Shown one piece after another: positions 16,385-26,370 of a stretch of 64,000 nt of DNA. The notes under the pieces are model-generated. The model made no database searches. It was not told where the DNA came from and saw only the letters and a program-made list of their open reading frames with translations. This stretch comes from Aquisphaera insulae (lineage in GTDB: Bacteria; Planctomycetota; Planctomycetia; Isosphaerales; Isosphaeraceae): positions 62,001 to 126,000 of the forward strand of contig NZ_JAALJH010000014.1 of assembly GCF_011064615.1 (NCBI RefSeq), written 5' to 3'. The position numbers were made by a program, and so were the translations under genes. The stretch's first letter is position 1. Every line of letters begins with the position of its first letter.

Positions 16385-18976
16385 TCACGGCTTGGTCGCG
16401 CCGCCGGGGGGCGCCGCGGCGGGCGGGGTGCCTGCAGGTGCCGGCGTGACCGGTGCCGGAGCGCCCGGCGCCGGAGTGCCCGCGGCCGGGGAGCCCGCGG
16501 CGGGGCTGCCCGGACTGGCGGGGGCGGCCAGCTTGGAGACGGCGTTGTTGATGGCCGTGTCGACCTCGGAGGATTTCTTCTTGGAGGCGGCCTCGATCTC
16601 TTCCATGCTGGGGATCTTGACGGCCGCGTTCTCCTTCTCCTTCTCGGCGGTCGTCATCTTCTCGATCATGTCCTTGACCTGGTCCTTGATCTTGGCGGCC
16701 TGTTCCTCGAGCTTGGCCTTACGCTCCTCGGGGTCGTCCGGGAGGGTCTCCGGGATGACGGGCGTCCAGAGGAACTGGATCAGGAAGTCGGTGCGCGTGA
16801 GCGTCTTGATGTTCTTCTTCATGTCGGCCGTGGAGCCTCCCATGGGCCCGCCCATGCCCATCGGGCCCATCATGCCCATGCCCCCGCGCCCGCCATAGGC
16901 CATGCCCATGGGGCCGCCCATGCCTTTTCCGCCGGGCATCATGCCGCCGCCGCCGCCGCCCATGCCCATGGGGCCGCCCATGCCGGCGCCCCCGCCCATC
17001 CTGCCGTAGGCGGCCCGCATGCTCTCCATGCCGGCCATCGGGCCGCCGGCGGCACCGCCACCGCCGCCTTCGGCGCTCTCGGGGGCCGTGGCGGGGGAGA
17101 GCAGGGGGACGGTCGAGCTCGCCAGGTTGTTGGTGGCGCTCCCCTTCTCCGAGGTCCACTCGCGGTCCGACATCATCCAGGCGAGGGCCACGTGGCTGAC
17201 GCCGAAGAGGCGGAAGTCGAGCGAATTCAGGTTGTGGAGCAGCTTCTCGGTGATGAACTGGTAGGGTCCGAACTCCACCCTCTTCGGATCCCTCAGGTCG
17301 GCGATTTCAAGCTGCGTTTTGGAGGGATAGGGGTTGTAGTGATGGCCCACGACCTGGATGATCCAGCCCTCTCCCTTGGGAGGATTGGCCACGTCGTAGG
17401 GGTGCATCAGCCGCTTCATCTTGGCGTCAATCAGGTCGAACCACTCGGCCGCGACGTCGTTCCGCCAGACCGGCCGGATGACGTCGATGTGGACCCGCAG
17501 CTTGTCCAGGGTCTCCTGGTCGGCCGGGTTGTCGGGATTGAGCTTGTAGACGTCGCGAAGGGGGTCGTAGATGAAGGCGCTGAAGGTCTTCAGGAAGGCC
17601 GGCCAGAGGCCGCGCGAGTTGGGGTCGATGACCAGGGCCTTCCCCTCGTCGAATTTGGCCTTCCATTCTCCCTTGGCCTTGTCGTAGGCCGACTTGAGGT
17701 CGTTGCCCCGCTTCGTGACGTCCTTGGCCCGCTTCACGGCCGTTTCGAACTGGGGCGTGGAGACGCTCGCCAGCAGCCGATAGGGCCCGAGGATGAACAG
17801 CGAGCTGAGGGCGAGCATGACCAGGGCGGAGGCGGCCAGCGCCCAGGGCTTCTTGGCGCGGATCATCCGGACTCGCTCGATCTCCGGGGGCAGCAGGTTG
17901 GTGCCCAGGTTGGCCTTGCCCAGCCCCTGGACGCCCAGGCCGTAGGCGACCGCGAACGAGGCCAGATTGTCCTGGAACTGAGGCGCGGCCTTCACCTCGT
18001 CGCCGACCAGGCGGGCGAAGCCCTCGACCTTCTCGACCTCGCTGCTCAGGTTCTGCTGGAGGAACTTCTGGAGGCCCGGCAGCTTGAAGCCGTTGCCCAG
18101 CCCGACCACCTTGCGGATCTTGGCGGTCCGGTTGATGCTCGAGTAGAAGCCGATCGACCGGTTCACCTCGCTGGTGAAGTCATTGAACACCCCCCGCATG
18201 GCCGTGAAGATCGCCCGGGGATCGGGCGCCTTGGTGGCGTTCCGCTTCAGGTGCTCGGCCTTGGCGAACGTAAGCTTCAGCTCCTTCGTGAGCGCCCGGG
18301 TGAAATGGTTGCCGCCGATGGGCACGTTCCGCTGCCAGATCCGGGTGCCGTCGGTGATGATCAGGTCGGTGTTGTCCGCGCCGATGTCCAGGACGACCAC
18401 CGAGTCCTTGTTGCCGCTCCCCTTGAGCTGGTCGAAGCAGATGTAGTTGTAGAGGGCGATCGGGCTCATCTGGACGATGTCGACCTCGATCCCGGCCACC
18501 GTCAGCGGGAGGATGGCCCGGTTGATCTGATCGCGCTTCATCGCGAACAGGCCCACCTCGGCCATCGTGAATTCCTCGTCCCCCGCCTCCTCCTCGTCGC
18601 CGCCGATCTGCTGATAGGCCCACACGACCTCGTCGAGGGCGAACGGGATCTGCTGCCGGGCCTCGAACTTGACGATGTCCGGGATCCGCTTCTTCTCGAC
18701 CGGCGGCAGCTTGATGAACTTCACCAGCCCCGCCTGGCCGGGCACGGCGATCGCCACCTTCGATCCCTTGACGTCGTTGCGGTCCGTGAACGTGGCCAGG
18801 GCCTCGCGCACGAGCTCCTCCGGATCGGCGTCCGGCTGGCTGAGGATCTTGGGGTACTCGATGAAATCGAAGGCCTCGGCCACGACTTCGTCGGGATTCG
18901 GGCCCGGCACCAGTTTCAGCGCCTTGAGCGCGGCCTGGCCGATGTCGATCGCCCAGACGGCCTGGATCTTGGCCAT
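16385..18976 (-). CDS. pilM: PilM-PilN fusion protein, type IV pilus-like assembly
   Basis: 863 residues from the ATG at 18976 (AGGAG upstream). Residues 1-355 are a PilM actin-like ATPase: first phosphate loop DIGQAALK (11-18) and second DIGADNTD (198-205). Residues 358-363 (GTNLLP) are the cytoplasmic motif by which PilN normally docks on PilM, here in the same chain. It is followed by a membrane helix (about 378-400) and coiled-coil and periplasmic PilN-like regions. A Met/Gly-rich segment (about 640-715) and a Pro/Ala-rich C-terminus end the chain. First gene of the operon; no pilin or motor ATPase gene lies in the window. A fusion fixes the PilM:PilN ratio at 1:1. Confidence 0.9.
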   Translation of the reverse strand: MAKIQAVWAIDIGQAALKALKLVPGPNPDEVVAEAFDFIEYPKILSQPDADPEELVREALATFTDRNDVKGSKVAIAVPGQAGLVKFIKLPPVEKKRIPDIVKFEARQQIPFALDEVVWAYQQIGGDEEEAGDEEFTMAEVGLFAMKRDQINRAILPLTVAGIEVDIVQMSPIALYNYICFDQLKGSGNKDSVVVLDIGADNTDLIITDGTRIWQRNVPIGGNHFTRALTKELKLTFAKAEHLKRNATKAPDPRAIFTAMRGVFNDFTSEVNRSIGFYSSINRTAKIRKVVGLGNGFKLPGLQKFLQQNLSSEVEKVEGFARLVGDEVKAAPQFQDNLASFAVAYGLGVQGLGKANLGTNLLPPEIERVRMIRAKKPWALAASALVMLALSSLFILGPYRLLASVSTPQFETAVKRAKDVTKRGNDLKSAYDKAKGEWKAKFDEGKALVIDPNSRGLWPAFLKTFSAFIYDPLRDVYKLNPDNPADQETLDKLRVHIDVIRPVWRNDVAAEWFDLIDAKMKRLMHPYDVANPPKGEGWIIQVVGHHYNPYPSKTQLEIADLRDPKRVEFGPYQFITEKLLHNLNSLDFRLFGVSHVALAWMMSDREWTSEKGSATNNLASSTVPLLSPATAPESAEGGGGGAAGGPMAGMESMRAAYGRMGGGAGMGGPMGMGGGGGGMMPGGKGMGGPMGMAYGGRGGMGMMGPMGMGGPMGGSTADMKKNIKTLTRTDFLIQFLWTPVIPETLPDDPEERKAKLEEQAAKIKDQVKDMIEKMTTAEKEKENAAVKIPSMEEIEAASKKKSSEVDTAINNAVSKLAAPASPGSPAAGSPAAGTPAPGAPAPVTPAPAGTPPAAAPPGGATKP

Positions 18977-19561
18977 GCGGGGAAGCTCCTGTGAGTCGAT
19001 GGCACCGCGGACGCGGCCCGTCGCCGGGCCCCGATCGCGATTTCCAGAGTGGTCGTTCGGTTGTGGACGTTGGATCGATCGACGAGCTGGACGATCGGAG
19101 TCGTGAGCAGGAGCGAGGGTGTCTCCGCGTCGGGAGATCCTCCACGCCTTGCCAGAGTACCGGAGCACGCCCGCCGCGTGACGGTCCTCTCGACCCGGTC
19201 GCGTCACTCAGTTTGATGTCAGGCGACTCGGGAGAGTTCCCCGGCCAGGGCCGAAATCGCGACCATCCCGCGCGAGCGCCAGACGTTGCCGCCGGCGGGC
19301 ATGGATTCGACGAATGGCCGGGCCCGGTTCGACTCGGGGACTCTCCCGCATCGACAATCTTACCACGCAAGTCCGCCGTCGTGGGCGACGGACGCCGCAT
19401 CTTCCTTGCAGTGCATCATCTTCGGTGGGGGCTGTCAAGAAACGGGATGCCGGCTCGGCGGGAGCGCTCGACGGTTCCCGAAGGCCGCGAGGCCCACGGA
19501 TGCATGGTGGTCGCAGGTGCGGGGTGTGAGTGAGGTCAGGATTGCCTGCTCGACGGCGTGA
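18977..19561. other. Upstream region of the pil-like operon, no gene seen
   Basis: 585 bases between the pilM fusion and the next minus-strand gene. Small frames here have no ribosome-binding site or recognisable content. On the minus strand an extended -10 (TGGTAAGAT, TAAGAT at 19357-19362) and an isolated TTGACA (19433-19438) are the only promoter-like strings; neither has a good partner element. Confidence 0.4.
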
Positions 19562-22500
19562 TTACTCGCGTCGAAGTCGAGGGACGGTAGGCCCCGTGGC
19601 GGTTGCGGGGAGCGAGGTCTCGGGCGTCCGGGGCTGGGCCTGGCGACGGGCGGGGCCGGATTCGGCGATCTCGCCGCCGCGCGAGCCCCTGGCGTCTTCC
19701 TCGACCAGTTCGACTCGGAGGTCGTCGAAGAACGCCTCGCCGTAGCCGGCCAGGCCCAGGGTGACGGTCAGGTCGACGTCGGCGGGGGCCTTGCGATAGA
19801 TCAGGACGCGCGACCAGGAGGGGATCGGTTCGGAGGTCCGGTACTGGAGCTGCTCGCCGCCGATCGAGTCCCGGACGATGATCCCGCCCATGCCCGGGGC
19901 GCTCGCGATCGGCCGCTTGACCAGGACCGAGATCCGGATCAGGTTCTGGGCCTCGACTCGCACCGCGGGGGATCGGACCGCGGCGATCGGGAAATCGAGG
20001 AACGGGACGTTCCTGTCCAGGTCCTCCTTCTGGGCCGGCTCGACGGACATCCGGATCATCCGGTCGGGCTTGCCTTCCTCCTTGGGGACGGTCGCCATCC
20101 TCGCGACGAGCCCCTCGAGCTGGTAATCCATGTTGACCCAGCCGTCCTCCGCCATCCCCTTCGGATCGTCGAAAGACCCGCTGGGGACGCGATTGGCGCC
20201 GAAATGGTAACCCGGCTTGCCGGCGATCCAGTCGATCCACAGGTAGAGTTCCGGCAACGTATTGAAGCCGATGGCCGGGGCGCAGCAGACCGGCCTGACC
20301 AGGTGAGGAATCGGGACCTTGGAGTCGTCCGTTCGCTTCGGCGGATTGTTGAGCGTGGCCTGGAGGAAGGCGGCCTGGGCATTGGACCAGTGGCCGTGCA
20401 TCAGGGTCCGGAGCGGCCGAGAGGCGCGTCGGGCCTCGTCCCAGGCGAGGGCGAAGTCCAGACGTTCCTGGGCCTCGCGGGCCGACCGGATCGAGGCCTC
20501 GGCCTTGGCGAGGAGGTCGCGCTCATCGGTCGGTCGGGTCGTGACCCCCAGCTCCTTCCACCGCTTGATCAGGTCGGGACCGATCAGGGGGTGGCCGTCG
20601 GCGTTGAGTCGGCCGTTGATGTCGGTCGCCTCCTGGAGCAGGCGCTCGGCCTGCTCGATGGCCAGGGATACGGCCACCGGGCGGACCCGGGCGACGGCCG
20701 CCTCGACCCGCTCTCGGAGTCCCAGGTCGGTCGTGCAGAGGATGAGGGCCGTCGTGTCGAACTCGTCCAGGGTGAGCTGAGTCCCGCCGGGGGACCGGTC
20801 CCGCGGCAGATGCTTCACGCCGCCGGGGGAGATCTGGTAGGCCTGTGCCCCCTCCCGGAGCATGGGACGGAAGATCAGGTTCCGAGCGGCCATCTGGGGC
20901 GGCTGGAACTCCGCATTGGCCGCATAATCCGCCAGCAGGACGAGCGTTCCGCGCCGGCTGTCCTTGATGGCGGACGCGACGAGCCCGGCCCTGGGGGCGA
21001 ATTCCTTCCTGGGGCGGACGCGAGTCCCCAGGGGTGTTCCCGGCGGGGGCAAGTCCGGCGGATCGGGGTCGAAGACATCATAATTCGAGATCGGATCCGC
21101 CCCCTGGGCGAGGGTCGACTCGCAGATGTCGATCTCCATGTTGAGGAAGGCGAGCTCGATGAGCAGGACGCGACCGGGCCCATCCAGGCGAGTCAACTCG
21201 GCGTCACCAAGGAACCCAAGCCCGTGATATCCCGCCGAGAGGGCCATGTAGGTCATCAGGCGGAGCTGCTCCGGCGTGACTCGAGGGCGTCCCCAGGCGG
21301 GTGGGACGTCGTTCCCCCAGATGTTCTCGCCGACGATCGAGGGCGCAGCCACCGGCAACCAGGCCCAGAAGAAGCCCCTCGGATTCGCCTTCGCCGCGAG
21401 GCGTCTCCGCTGACGGAGGAATTCGAGGCCCTCTCCCAGGTTCTGCGACGAGGCCCAGAGCAGGGGCCTGATCCCGATCGTGTCCAGATTTCCCGGGGCT
21501 CTCGAGTAGTATGGAAGGTCGCCGACGACCTCTCCGGTGGTGATCCCGGGGATGCCCGGAGGGAGCTGCCGCATCGAGGAGACGACCTGGCGGATCCGGC
21601 CCAGCTCCGCCTCGCGTGCCTTGGGATCGCGCCGCGCACCGAGCCTGCCGCCGATCTGCCAGAGGGCGACGGCGTCCTTGAAAGCGTACTCCTCGACCTC
21701 CTTGACCGCGGCGTCGGGGTCGTCGGACTCGAGTCTGGGCATCAGCAGGAAGCCCTTGTCGATGGCGGTCTTGATGCGTTCTCGATCGGTCCGTCGATCG
21801 TCAACCAGGATGTCGGCCCCATAGAGGCGCAACTGGGAGACGTCGGCTCCCGGTGCATCCACGGCGGTCGGGAACCAGTCTCGGAGTTTCCCGTCCTCTC
21901 CCAGACGACGGAGGAGGTTGCGGTCCAGCCGAACGAGCTTCTTTCGGTCCTCATCCCCGCCCCCGGCACGAGGGGGGGCGGTCGAGGGCCTGGGTGAGTT
22001 CGGGCGGGCCTCCGGCTTCGTCCAGTTCGCCAGGACTTCCGGCGAAACGGGCGAGACCGAGAGGTCGTCGAGGAAGACCTCCGAAGCCCCCGACCCGCCC
22101 AGGAGATTGACCACGACCTTGTCGATGTAGGCGTTCTCGAGGCTCACCGGTCGCCGCGACGAGGCCCGGAGGACCCTGGCCTGCCGTTCGACCGAGGCCG
22201 TCAGGCCGAGGATCTCAAGCCGCTGCCAGCGATCCACTCGGTCGTAAATCGTCCCGGGGATGAGCAGGAAGGACGGTGCCTTGGTGTCGGGATCGATGTC
22301 CGTCGGCAGGACGACACGCACGTAAGCCTGGACGCCGATCCGATTCGCCCGCGTGTAGACCACGACGGACAGGGAATCGCTCACCGGGACCTTCGGGACG
22401 GCATAGCTGACGAAGAACTGTCCCCCCGCCCCCGCCTCGAACTGGAATCGCTCCGACCGGTTTCCATCGTGCGCGGCGCGATCCGATCGCTCCTGCGAGA

Positions 22501-22705
22501 TGAGGTTGATCGTCGTATCCGTGTGCTCTCGTTCCCAGGCGACCTGCGGCGATTCGAAATCGTCGTGGAACGTGCTCGCCTTCGGCTTCTCCGCGGCGGG
22601 GACCTTCGCGTCGGCCTCACCGTCGTCGCGAGCCGGGGTCCCCGCCGCCGCCGTGAGCGTGCCCGCGGCCATCAGCAAGACGCAGAGACCCTCACGCATG
22701 CGCAT
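19562..22705 (-). CDS. Large secreted TIM-barrel-like protein, glycosidase-like
   Basis: 1047 residues from the ATG at 22705 (GGAGGT nine bases upstream; a frame to 22726 is less likely). A signal peptide spans about 1-22. A jelly-roll-like N-terminal module (about 45-220: DDFESPQVAWE...SEVFLDDLSVSP) is mirrored by a similar one near the C-terminus (FFDDLRVELV). Between them lies a barrel-like region with LYGADILVDDRR, LWQIGGRLG, GFFWAWLPV and MALSAGYHGLGFLGD strands typical of clan GH-A-like folds. I cannot assign catalytic glutamates, so glycosidase activity is an inference. Exported; probably acts on polysaccharide or is an enzymatically dead relative. Confidence 0.75.
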   Translation of the reverse strand: MRMREGLCVLLMAAGTLTAAAGTPARDDGEADAKVPAAEKPKASTFHDDFESPQVAWEREHTDTTINLISQERSDRAAHDGNRSERFQFEAGAGGQFFVSYAVPKVPVSDSLSVVVYTRANRIGVQAYVRVVLPTDIDPDTKAPSFLLIPGTIYDRVDRWQRLEILGLTASVERQARVLRASSRRPVSLENAYIDKVVVNLLGGSGASEVFLDDLSVSPVSPEVLANWTKPEARPNSPRPSTAPPRAGGGDEDRKKLVRLDRNLLRRLGEDGKLRDWFPTAVDAPGADVSQLRLYGADILVDDRRTDRERIKTAIDKGFLLMPRLESDDPDAAVKEVEEYAFKDAVALWQIGGRLGARRDPKAREAELGRIRQVVSSMRQLPPGIPGITTGEVVGDLPYYSRAPGNLDTIGIRPLLWASSQNLGEGLEFLRQRRRLAAKANPRGFFWAWLPVAAPSIVGENIWGNDVPPAWGRPRVTPEQLRLMTYMALSAGYHGLGFLGDAELTRLDGPGRVLLIELAFLNMEIDICESTLAQGADPISNYDVFDPDPPDLPPPGTPLGTRVRPRKEFAPRAGLVASAIKDSRRGTLVLLADYAANAEFQPPQMAARNLIFRPMLREGAQAYQISPGGVKHLPRDRSPGGTQLTLDEFDTTALILCTTDLGLRERVEAAVARVRPVAVSLAIEQAERLLQEATDINGRLNADGHPLIGPDLIKRWKELGVTTRPTDERDLLAKAEASIRSAREAQERLDFALAWDEARRASRPLRTLMHGHWSNAQAAFLQATLNNPPKRTDDSKVPIPHLVRPVCCAPAIGFNTLPELYLWIDWIAGKPGYHFGANRVPSGSFDDPKGMAEDGWVNMDYQLEGLVARMATVPKEEGKPDRMIRMSVEPAQKEDLDRNVPFLDFPIAAVRSPAVRVEAQNLIRISVLVKRPIASAPGMGGIIVRDSIGGEQLQYRTSEPIPSWSRVLIYRKAPADVDLTVTLGLAGYGEAFFDDLRVELVEEDARGSRGGEIAESGPARRQAQPRTPETSLPATATGPTVPRLRRE

Positions 22706-22909
22706 CGGCTCGAGACCTCCATGCACTCAGGGTCAGGCGACCCGATCGGCCGACCATACCCGCCTTCCATGGCTTCGCTGGGCGGGGAAACCCCATCGCG
22801 CGGATCGTAGCGGTTAACTCGCAGGCCGTGAAGATCAAACCCGACCAACCACCAACCGGGCCCCTCGACTCCCCCGATTCTCCCTTACGCAGAGGAGTGA
22901 CCTCGTCAG

Positions 22910-23827
22910 TCACTCGAGGAGAGGGCACCCCGGCGGGAGCTTCATGTCTAGCCGTCCGGGCAGGACCTCGAAGCTGAAGCGGGTGCCCTCGATCGGCTCG
23001 CCGTCGAGATTGAGCTGCATCGGCTCGTCGGATTCGATGGTCAGGGCGGGCAATCGGGCGCTGACGAGCGGGCGGCGGACGGCCTGGAGGCCCTCGCGGA
23101 GCAGGATCTGGAGGTCGCGGTGGATCTCGACGGCAGGGAGGTGGGGAAGGATGCGGAGGTCGAGCAGGCCGTCGTTGAGCAGGGCGTCGGGGCAGAGTCG
23201 GTGCCCGCCGCCTGCCTGGCGGCCGTTGCCGACGGCCAGGGCGAGGAACTCGCCTTCCCAGTCGAGGCCGGGGCCGGAAACCCTCCCGCGGGCGGGGCGG
23301 ATGCTCCCGAATCGCGTCAGAGCCGTCAGCAGGTAGGCAGCCCGCCCCAGGGTCGCCTTCAATTCCGGGGGCGTTTGTACCGTGACCTGGGTGCCGAAGC
23401 CTCCGGTGGCGACGTTGAGGAAGCAGCGGCCGTTGACCCGGGCGACGTCCACCGCGACGGCCTTACCGGTCGCGGCCAGCCGGAGCCCCTGCGTGGGATC
23501 CAGGGGGATGCCGCAGGAGTTGGCGAGGTCATTCGCCGTGCCCAGCGGCACCACGGCAAGCGCGGTGGGCTGTTCCGAGTTGCACCGTGCCGCAAGGAGT
23601 CCGGAGACCACCTGGTTGATCGTTCCATCCCCGCCGCCGGCGGCCACGATCGGGACGCCGGACTCGGCCGCCTGGCGGGCGATCTCGGGCGCGTCCCCTG
23701 GGCCGTTCGTCACGCGGATGTCGATCCGATGGCCCTCGTTCCGGATCGTGTGGATCGCGTCCCGCAAGTCCTCCCGCCCCGCCGCCTTGCCGTTGAGGAT
23801 CAGGCACGTCATCGACTTCACCACCAT
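22910..23827 (-). CDS. YegS/DgkB-type lipid kinase
   Basis: 305 residues from the ATG at 23827 with GGAG five bases upstream; a frame to 23854 also exists. Diacylglycerol-kinase catalytic-domain motifs are GGGDGT (64-69), PLGTANDLAN and, near the C-terminus, the NLDGEP block seen in YegS/BmrU proteins. Length matches the family. It should transfer ATP phosphate to a lipid (diacylglycerol, phosphatidylglycerol or a sphingoid base) at the inner membrane; the exact lipid cannot be told from sequence. It lies upstream of the large secreted protein on the same strand and is divergent from the next gene. Confidence 0.92.
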   Translation of the reverse strand: MVVKSMTCLILNGKAAGREDLRDAIHTIRNEGHRIDIRVTNGPGDAPEIARQAAESGVPIVAAGGGDGTINQVVSGLLAARCNSEQPTALAVVPLGTANDLANSCGIPLDPTQGLRLAATGKAVAVDVARVNGRCFLNVATGGFGTQVTVQTPPELKATLGRAAYLLTALTRFGSIRPARGRVSGPGLDWEGEFLALAVGNGRQAGGGHRLCPDALLNDGLLDLRILPHLPAVEIHRDLQILLREGLQAVRRPLVSARLPALTIESDEPMQLNLDGEPIEGTRFSFEVLPGRLDMKLPPGCPLLE

Positions 23828-23981
23828 GGCCGCTCCATTCGGGTACGAATCCATTCCAGACGGATCCTCGCGTGGCCGCCAAGGCGTGCACGTGGCGTAC
23901 CAACGCGGGGTCGTTGCGGCGCCCCTCGGGGCCTGCTACCCTCGCGCCGAGAGGGCGGAGGTCCCGCCCCGGGAGACAATC

Positions 23982-25301
23982 ATGATCGGTCATCGTGGGG
24001 TCGGGTCGCTCATCGGGATCCTGGTGCTGGCATCGCCGCTCTCGGCCGCGCGGGCCGCGGAGCCCTGGAAGATCGGAGAGCCGATCGTCGCATACTGGGC
24101 CGGTCCCGGCTATCCCGGCGGCGGACCGCTCGACGACGCCGCGGCCGACCAGATCGTGGCGGGGGGGTGGAACCTTGCCTGGTGCAGCCGCCCCGAAGAC
24201 CTGGACGTGGCCCGTCGCCACCGGCTTCGCGGGCTGTTCACCGATCCCCTGATCGCGCCCGAGTCGCTCGACGACCCGAAGCGCCGCGAGGCCCTGACGG
24301 CGCTCGTGGATCGACTCCGGAGCCATCCGGCCTTGTACGCCTACCACGTCGTGGACGAGCCGAGCGCCTCGGCCTTCCCGGCGCTCGGGAGGCTCGTGGC
24401 CTTCCTCCGCGAGCGCGACCCGGCGCATCTCGCGTATATCAACCTGCTGCCCACCTACGCGAACAACCAGCAGCTCGGCGTCGAGGGGCCGATCCTCCGT
24501 GCCTACGAGGAGCACCTGCGGCGGTTCGTCGAGACGGTCCGGCCCGGGCTCTTGAGCTGGGACCACTACCAGTTCCGCCGGGGCGACGACGCGCCGGATT
24601 ACTTCCTCAACCTGTCCCTGGTCCGGGATCGGGCGCTCGCCTCGGGCCTGCCCTTCCTGAATATCGTCCAGGCGAGCTCGTGGGTTCCGGGCGCCGCGGC
24701 GTCACCGACAAGCCCGCGCGTCCCCGGCTCCGAGGAGATGCGGTTCCTCGTCTACACCACGCTCGCCTACGGGGCGCAGGGGATCTCCTACTACGTCTAT
24801 CACTACCCGGCTCACGAGGGGGGGATGATCGGCGACGATGGCAAGCCGACCGCGCGCTACCGGGCCCTGGAGACCTTGAATCGCGAATTCACCGCGATCG
24901 CCCGCGAGCTTCAACCGCTCCGGTCGCTGGCCGTCCATCACGCCGGGATGCAGCCCCCCGGTGCCGTGCCTCTACCGGACGACTCGCCGTTTCAGCTCGT
25001 CCCGCCGGTCTCGCCCGAGCCGTTCCGGTCCGGTGATCGGGCTCGAGGCATCCTCCTCGGCTCGTTCGGCCCGGCCGGGGCGAGGAGCGGTGCACGTCCG
25101 ACCGCCACGCACGTCGTGGTCGTGAACCTCGATTACCGGGCGGATCGGACGACGACCCTGGTCGGGCCGGCTCCGCTCGAGGTCTTCAACGCCGCGACCG
25201 GCGGTTGGTCCGCGGCGACCGGCCCCCGCGCCGAGCTTCGCCTGAAGGGGGGCGGCGGGATGCTCATCCGCCTGGCGTCGGCGGGGTCGACATCTCGCTG
25301 A
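23982..25301 (+). CDS. Secreted glycoside-hydrolase-like TIM-barrel protein
   Basis: 439 residues from the ATG at 23982. A signal peptide (about 1-26) ends ARAAEPWK. The body follows a GH-A-like barrel pattern: GGWNLAWC, LFTDPL, YAYHVVDEPS (Asp125-Glu126, a candidate acid/base Glu on strand 4), YINLLPTYANNQ, LLSWDHYQF, FLNIVQASS and GAQGISYYVYHYP. The C-terminal 80 residues look like the small beta-domain that caps such enzymes. Substrate unknown. The same strand-end motifs recur in the 1047-residue protein across the lipid kinase, so the two may act on the same glycan. Confidence 0.75.
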   Translation: MIGHRGVGSLIGILVLASPLSAARAAEPWKIGEPIVAYWAGPGYPGGGPLDDAAADQIVAGGWNLAWCSRPEDLDVARRHRLRGLFTDPLIAPESLDDPKRREALTALVDRLRSHPALYAYHVVDEPSASAFPALGRLVAFLRERDPAHLAYINLLPTYANNQQLGVEGPILRAYEEHLRRFVETVRPGLLSWDHYQFRRGDDAPDYFLNLSLVRDRALASGLPFLNIVQASSWVPGAAASPTSPRVPGSEEMRFLVYTTLAYGAQGISYYVYHYPAHEGGMIGDDGKPTARYRALETLNREFTAIARELQPLRSLAVHHAGMQPPGAVPLPDDSPFQLVPPVSPEPFRSGDRARGILLGSFGPAGARSGARPTATHVVVVNLDYRADRTTTLVGPAPLEVFNAATGGWSAATGPRAELRLKGGGGMLIRLASAGSTSR

Positions 25302-25464
25302 GAAGGAGGCGGATTTCGGCGGAACCTCCTGGCTCCGGCTCGGCGGCGCCGTTAGCTTCTGGGGGTCGAACCTTATCCAACGATCGATCTGCGAGATGAC
25401 ACGATGCCGCCAACGGCCCGAGGGGGCATCGGCGGGCGTGCGGTCGGAGCGGCGAGGCATCACC

Positions 25465-26370
25465 ATGTCGTACAAGGTCCTGGCCCTGGGCGAAGTGCTC
25501 TGGGACATGCTCCCCTCCGGCAAGCAACTCGGCGGCGCCCCGGCGAATTTCACCTTCCAGTGCCGATCGCTCGGGGCCGACGCCGGTCTCGTCACGCGGA
25601 TCGGGGATGACGAGCTCGGGCGGGAAGTCCTGGCACGCTTCCGTACCCTCACCCTGCCGACCGACACCGTGCAGGTCGATCCCAAGGCCCCGACCGGGAC
25701 CGTCGAGGTCAAGCTCGACGAGGCGAGGCAACCCCACTACACCATCCGGTCGGACGTGGCCTGGGACCGCATCGAGGCCACCGACCTGGCGAGGGCCCGG
25801 GCGGCGGCGGCCGACGCCGTCTGCTTCGGGAGCCTGGCCCAGCGCGACGAGCCATCGCGGTCGTCGATTCGCGCCCTGATTCGGGCCAGCCGGCCCGAGA
25901 CGCTGCGGATCTTCGACGTGAACCTCCGCGCCCCGTTCATCGATCGGGACGTCATCGAGGAGTCGCTGCGACTGGCCAATGCGCTCAAGCTCAATGACCA
26001 GGAACTGCCGGCCCTGGCGACGATGTTCGGCCTGCCGGGAGGAACGCGCGAGGTCATCACCGCGCTGGCCGACCGCTTCGGCCTCTCGCTGGTGGCCCTG
26101 ACGCGCGGGCCGGCCGGCAGCCTGCTGATGTCCGGCGGATTCTGGTCGGACCACCCGGGCGTCTCCGTCACGGTGAGCGACACGGTCGGCGCGGGGGACG
26201 CGTTCACGGCCGCCCTGGTGGTCGGCCTGCTCGCCGGCCGATCACTCGACGCCATCAACGAACACGCCAGCAAGGTGGCCGCTTACGTCTGTTCCCAACC
26301 CGGCGGGACGCCCGCCCTGCCGGACGATTTGAAGGTCCTCATCCCTCACTCCCCGGAGGTCGGCTCTTGA
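25465..26370 (+). CDS. PfkB-family fructokinase-type sugar kinase
   Basis: 301 residues from the ATG at 25465; the frame upstream to 25396 is not conserved-looking. The N-terminal signature GGAPANF (23-29) and C-terminal DTVGAGDAF with the catalytic Asp are both intact. FGSLAQRDEPSR and FDVNLR blocks are typical of the fructokinase branch. Transfers phosphate from ATP to a hexose, probably fructose, in the cytoplasm. It overlaps the sugar porter by three bases and is followed by a GH32 enzyme, which fits fructose released from fructan or sucrose. Confidence 0.93.
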   Translation: MSYKVLALGEVLWDMLPSGKQLGGAPANFTFQCRSLGADAGLVTRIGDDELGREVLARFRTLTLPTDTVQVDPKAPTGTVEVKLDEARQPHYTIRSDVAWDRIEATDLARARAAAADAVCFGSLAQRDEPSRSSIRALIRASRPETLRIFDVNLRAPFIDRDVIEESLRLANALKLNDQELPALATMFGLPGGTREVITALADRFGLSLVALTRGPAGSLLMSGGFWSDHPGVSVTVSDTVGAGDAFTAALVVGLLAGRSLDAINEHASKVAAYVCSQPGGTPALPDDLKVLIPHSPEVGS

